Source: CAWDMC01 sp963803295 (GTDB taxonomy: Bacteria; Acidobacteriota; Terriglobia; UBA7540). From it: a stretch of DNA of 64,000 nucleotides. Each line of letters begins with the position of its first letter. The first letter of the stretch is position 1. A program made the translations under genes and the position numbers. This document shows positions 61,321 through 64,000 of the stretch, piece after piece. The stretch lies in assembly GCA_963803295.1 (NCBI GenBank), contig CAWDMC010000028.1:186001-250000 (forward strand), written 5' to 3'. Below the pieces are notes generated by a model, which did no database searches, was not told the DNA's origin, and saw only the letters and a program-made list of their open reading frames with translations.

Positions 61321-61767
61321 CTACCGCTCGAAGGAGAGGAACTCAGGGTTCTGCGCCGCATGAGGGTGAGTGGGTCCTGAGTAGACCTTCAGCCGCTTGG
61401 CAAGGCGATCGCCCAAACGGTTCTTCGGAAGCATACCACGAATGGCTTCAACAACCATCTTCTCCGGCTTGGTGGCTTGTAGCTTGCGTGCCGTGATTTC
61501 CCTTAGGCCCCCGGGGTACCCGCTATGATGCCGGTACATCTTCTGGTCCAGCTTGTTGCCCGTAAGGCGAACTTTCTCGGCATTGATGATGATCAGACCA
61601 TCCCGGTGTTCAACGTTGGGCGTATGGTCGGGATAGGCTTTTCCCGTCAGCACCAGCGAAGCTCGTGCTGCCAGCCGTCCCAACACCCAACCGTCTGCGT
61701 CCACCAGCCGCCAGCGCATTCTCCCGCGGCGCACCTTCGCTAGATAAGTACCCACCCTATTCTCCAA
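61321..61767 (-). CDS. rplM: Ribosomal protein uL13
   Basis: A 148-aa early-assembly protein: WRLVDADGWVLGRLAARASL, VLTGKAYPDHTPNVEHRDGL, IIINAEKVRLTGNKLDQKMY, YRHHSGYPGGLREITARKLQ and AIRGMLPKNRLGDRLAKRLK. It is the first gene of the 41-gene translation block, transcribed from the promoter at 61796-61824 with a leader of only about 20 bases. The start at 61767 could also be an in-frame codon slightly downstream. Confidence 0.97.
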   Translation of the reverse strand: MENRVGTYLAKVRRGRMRWRLVDADGWVLGRLAARASLVLTGKAYPDHTPNVEHRDGLIIINAEKVRLTGNKLDQKMYRHHSGYPGGLREITARKLQATKPEKMVVEAIRGMLPKNRLGDRLAKRLKVYSGPTHPHAAQNPEFLSFER

Positions 61768-61795
61768 TCAGAAACGCGCTTAAACACAAACCCTT

Positions 61796-61824
61796 ATTGT
61801 GTCGTGCTGTATCTGTTTTGTCAA
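61796..61824 (-). promoter_or_regulatory. Promoter of the ribosomal block: TTGACA-17-CACAAT
   Basis: On the minus strand, a perfect TTGACA at 61819-61824, a 17-bp spacer and CACAAT at 61796-61801. The predicted start is about 61789. It is the clearest promoter upstream of rplM. Confidence 0.65.
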
Positions 61825-62008
61825 CGGAGTTTTCAGAACTGTGTAGGGCCGGTACTCTGGCGTCTCCAGGACACGCTCCCGGAGGGGCCGAAATACCTCT
61901 TGGGCCTGTCGCCAGCGCTGGGCCACCACAAGGGTCGCCGCCGCGACGCGCTGCACGAGACGAGAATAAACTGCTCGTTGCAGCCAGCATACCGAGAGCT
62001 GAGTCAGG

Positions 62009-62899
62009 TTAATGCTTGAGATCCAGGAACACCCTTGCCACACTGGACCGGAAGTCTGGATCCTGCGGATCGAGTTGACTGGCAGCACGATATTGATCCA
62101 GCGCCTCTCGGCGGCTGCCCCTCTTTTCCAGCGCCATGCCAAGATTGTAATGGGCCACAGCATTCTTGGGGCCCAGCCGCACAGCCTCCCGATACTCGGC
62201 GATCGCATCACTCAGGTTGCCCTTGTCGCGAAGCGCGCTGCCCAGGTTGTTGTGAGCCTGGGAAAAATCCGGTAGCAACCGCAGTGCTTCGCGGTATTCG
62301 CTGATAGCGCCGTCCAGGTCGCCGTTTGATTTCAAGGCCGATCCCAAATTGTAGTGCACGTACGGCTCTTTCGGTCCGAGCCGCAGCGCCTCGCGATATT
62401 CATCGATGGCCGCGCCCAGATTGCCCTGGGACTTGAGCGCAAGCGCAAGATCATTGTGGGCCTCAGGCAGAGCAGGATCGAAGCGAATGGCGGAGAGGTA
62501 CTCCTTGGTTGCACTCTCCATATCGCGCTGGGCGCGGAACAGGTTACCCAATCTCAAATGGGCGTCGGCAAAATCCGGTTTCAGGCGAATCGCTTCGTTT
62601 TCCTCGGAAATGGCCTCCTCAAGGTTGCCCAGTCCGGCAAGTGCGGCACCGAGTTCGAAATGAACCTGTGCCAATCCCGGCGAGAGGCGCTCAGCCTGAC
62701 GGTATTCCTGGATGGCACCGTTAAGATCACCTTGCGCTTGAAGCGCCTGACCACGCTTCAGGCGAGCCTCAGCAGCGGCCGCATCGATCCCGCCTGGCAT
62801 GCCCGCGTTGTTTGATACAGGAACGCCAGACAGCGAAACCGAAATCAGTACAACACTGATTAGCAAAGGAATAAAAGCGAATTCCACCTTCGACTTCAA
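62009..62899 (-). CDS. Secreted TPR-repeat protein
   Basis: The protein (296 aa) has a signal peptide or anchor (residues 1-28, FIPLLISVVLISVSLSG) and about seven consecutive tetratricopeptide repeats of 34 residues from about residue 44 to 285. The repeats are very alike (GDLNGAIQEYRQAERLSPG, GNLGAAIDEYREALRLGPK, GDLDGAISEYREALRLLPD, GNLSDAIAEYREAVRLGPK), indicating recent internal duplication. TPRs bind partner proteins; none can be named. The start is a TTG at 62899 with a strong GGAGGTG site. It is upstream of rplM on the same strand but with about 240 bases between. Confidence 0.8.
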   Translation of the reverse strand: MKSKVEFAFIPLLISVVLISVSLSGVPVSNNAGMPGGIDAAAAEARLKRGQALQAQGDLNGAIQEYRQAERLSPGLAQVHFELGAALAGLGNLEEAISEENEAIRLKPDFADAHLRLGNLFRAQRDMESATKEYLSAIRFDPALPEAHNDLALALKSQGNLGAAIDEYREALRLGPKEPYVHYNLGSALKSNGDLDGAISEYREALRLLPDFSQAHNNLGSALRDKGNLSDAIAEYREAVRLGPKNAVAHYNLGMALEKRGSRREALDQYRAASQLDPQDPDFRSSVARVFLDLKH

Positions 62900-63212
62900 A
62901 ACACACCTCCAAACAATTCTTGCCTTGCCTGTCGGTCAACGGGAGTGGGAGAGGAACTTGAGCGTTTGAGCGGGTGGACGGGCAGCTCGCGAACAGGCAG
63001 CGGGCTCTCCCTATTATTATTATCGGCTATTATCGGCCGAGCTGAAGGCTGGACATGAACAAATTTCACGATAGCTAGCAAAAATTTCTCTAATCCGCCG
63101 AGAACGCCGGACAAGTCCTTTCGGCCCAATGGCTCCGTTAGTCCAGTTTCATGGTATCCAGGTTGCCGCTTAGAGTACCTTGCATATTCAGTCTGGGAGA
63201 GGAGGTCCGAAG
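62900..63212. other. Intergenic region, no gene seen
   Basis: Between the divergent TPR and DUF5818-type genes. A short AT-rich direct repeat (TATTATCGGC twice, near 63019-63039) is present. An open frame on the minus strand (62896-63129) lacks a ribosome binding site and family likeness. GAGAGGAGG for the next gene is at the right end. Confidence 0.45.
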
Positions 63213-63605
63213 ATGAAAAAAGTCAATTGCTGGAGCCTAATCCTGGCAGCGGCACTGGTGGCGAGCCTGCTTCAATTCGACCCTGTTCTCCGCGCTCAAA
63301 CTCAAAGTCAGAATCCCCCCGATAGCGCTCGGCAACAGCCGAGTCAGAACCCCCCCGACAGCACGCAGGAGCAGCCCGGCGACCAGCAACAACAGCCGGC
63401 TCCTGCACAACAGACCTTCAACGGCCAAATCGCCAAGTCCGGCGACATGCTGGTGCTGAAGGACCCGGCGTCGAACATGGCCTATGAACTTGACGACCAG
63501 GAGAAGGCGAAGGCCTACGAGGGTAAGAGCGTGAAAGTGACCGGAACGCTGGACGCCGAGTCAAATATGATTCATGTCCAGGATATCCAACCTTCCGGCA
63601 GTTAG
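63213..63605 (+). CDS. Secreted DUF5818-type protein
   Basis: A 130-aa protein with a signal peptide (MKKVNCWSLILAAALVASLL, cleavage near LRA-Q), a Gln/Pro-rich linker with an internal duplication (SQNPPDS twice at about residues 32-50), and a small beta domain FNGQIAKSGDMLVLKDPA with KAYEGKSVKVTGTLD and IHVQDIQP. The domain matches the DUF5818 pattern, which I associate with acidobacterial secreted proteins; function is unknown. GAGGAGG precedes ATG 63213. A GC hairpin (63670-63688) follows. Confidence 0.75.
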   Translation: MKKVNCWSLILAAALVASLLQFDPVLRAQTQSQNPPDSARQQPSQNPPDSTQEQPGDQQQQPAPAQQTFNGQIAKSGDMLVLKDPASNMAYELDDQEKAKAYEGKSVKVTGTLDAESNMIHVQDIQPSGS

Positions 63606-63669
63606 ACGACCGCTCGGGGAGTCGTACGTCCGCAGTGGTAGGCCTATATAAGCCCTGAGGACCTGAGGA

Positions 63670-63688
63670 GGGGCCGCGAGGTGGCCCC
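63670..63688. terminator. GC hairpin between convergent genes
   Basis: GGGGCC at 63670-63675 pairs with GGCCCC at 63683-63688 over a 7-base loop. It lies between two convergent genes. No proper T-run follows on either strand, so its role in termination is uncertain. Confidence 0.4.
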
Positions 63689-63743
63689 ACCCCCGTTCCT
63701 TCTTGAAGTTGTTTTTTCCAGCTCCGAAGTCGCGGGCGTGGAA

Positions 63744-64000
63744 CTAGCGCTTAGCGGCCGAATCCGCTGCAGCTACTCCTAGTTGCGATTCCAGGCGCCG
63801 GATGGCTTTGTGCACGTCTTTCGCGTTCTGGGCATCCTTATCCGACGGCAACTCATCGAGATACTTGCGATAGCTTTCGAGCGCCTGCTTCTTGAATCCC
63901 AGCTTCTCTTCGGATTTTGCCATCCCTAGGTAGCCAGGCGCGTAATCGGGATGCGTGCTGACAGCCTCCATGTAGCGGCTCAACGCCGCCCTGTACTCCT
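63744..64000 (-). CDS. TPR protein, C-terminal part, runs off the window
   Basis: The frame is open to the window edge, so the 5' part is missing. The visible 85 residues read EYRAALSRYMEAVSTHPDYA, GYLGMAKSEEKLGFKKQALE, SYRKYLDELPSDKDAQNAKD and end with an amphipathic helix (VHKAIRRLESQLGV). This fits the last one and a half TPR repeats plus the capping helix of a TPR protein, similar in style to the two others in the window. Confidence 0.65.
   Translation of the reverse strand, partial: EYRAALSRYMEAVSTHPDYAPGYLGMAKSEEKLGFKKQALESYRKYLDELPSDKDAQNAKDVHKAIRRLESQLGVAAADSAAKR

Overview
The window looks like a chromosomal segment from a member of the Acidobacteriota. This is inferred from content, not from a database search: an Oar-like TonB-dependent receptor with an N-terminal carboxypeptidase-regulatory domain, several Tat-exported glycoside hydrolases, long secreted TPR proteins, a DUF5818-type small secreted protein, a bactofilin and moderately high GC. 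Finer taxonomy cannot be read from the sequence.

Layout. (1) 1-3.4 kb is an accessory patch: an rve/DDE insertion sequence with doubled terminal motifs, a BrnT/BrnA toxin-antitoxin pair fused in frame, a truncated second antitoxin-like ORF, a HicB antitoxin and a truncated, frameshifted hicA. (2) 3.4-5.7 kb is groES-groEL under a clear promoter with a CIRCE (HrcA) operator. (3) 6.1-14.2 kb is mixed housekeeping: a small lysine-rich secreted protein whose terminator is followed directly by a group II intron fragment, a PLP threonine/serine dehydratase, an SDR resembling 2-keto-3-deoxy-L-rhamnonate dehydrogenases, a frameshifted mscL, an arsenosugar-type pair (ArsS radical SAM plus AhpD-like protein) with an SDR, a secreted unknown, a methyltransferase-like protein and a bactofilin. 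(4) 14.8-36.0 kb is a carbohydrate-utilisation region. It opens with decayed genes (an aldonolactone oxidase lacking its FAD domain, the 3' end of an Oar receptor, the 3' end of a GH39-like gene). Intact genes follow for two Tat-exported TIM-barrel hydrolases, an L-rhamnonate-dehydratase-like enzyme, a sugar isomerase/epimerase, a tandem ThuA protein, a TonB receptor with a LacI-type operator over its promoter, a TPR protein, a sodium:solute symporter and a secreted (alpha/alpha)-toroid protein. Together they suggest uptake and oxidative breakdown of a deoxysugar- or rhamnose-containing glycan. (5) 61.8 to 36.1 kb, all on the minus strand, is one 41-gene translation block: rplM-rpsI-rpsB-tsf-pyrH-frr, then the str, S10, spc and alpha clusters including secY, adk, map, infA and rpoA. 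(6) 62-64 kb has secreted TPR proteins and a DUF5818 protein; the last gene runs off the window.

Two essential genes (rplV and rpsJ) each carry a one-base insertion that breaks an otherwise perfect reading frame, and mscL has the same kind of lesion. Base-level errors in the assembly are therefore likely, and every frameshift described here should be read with that in mind.
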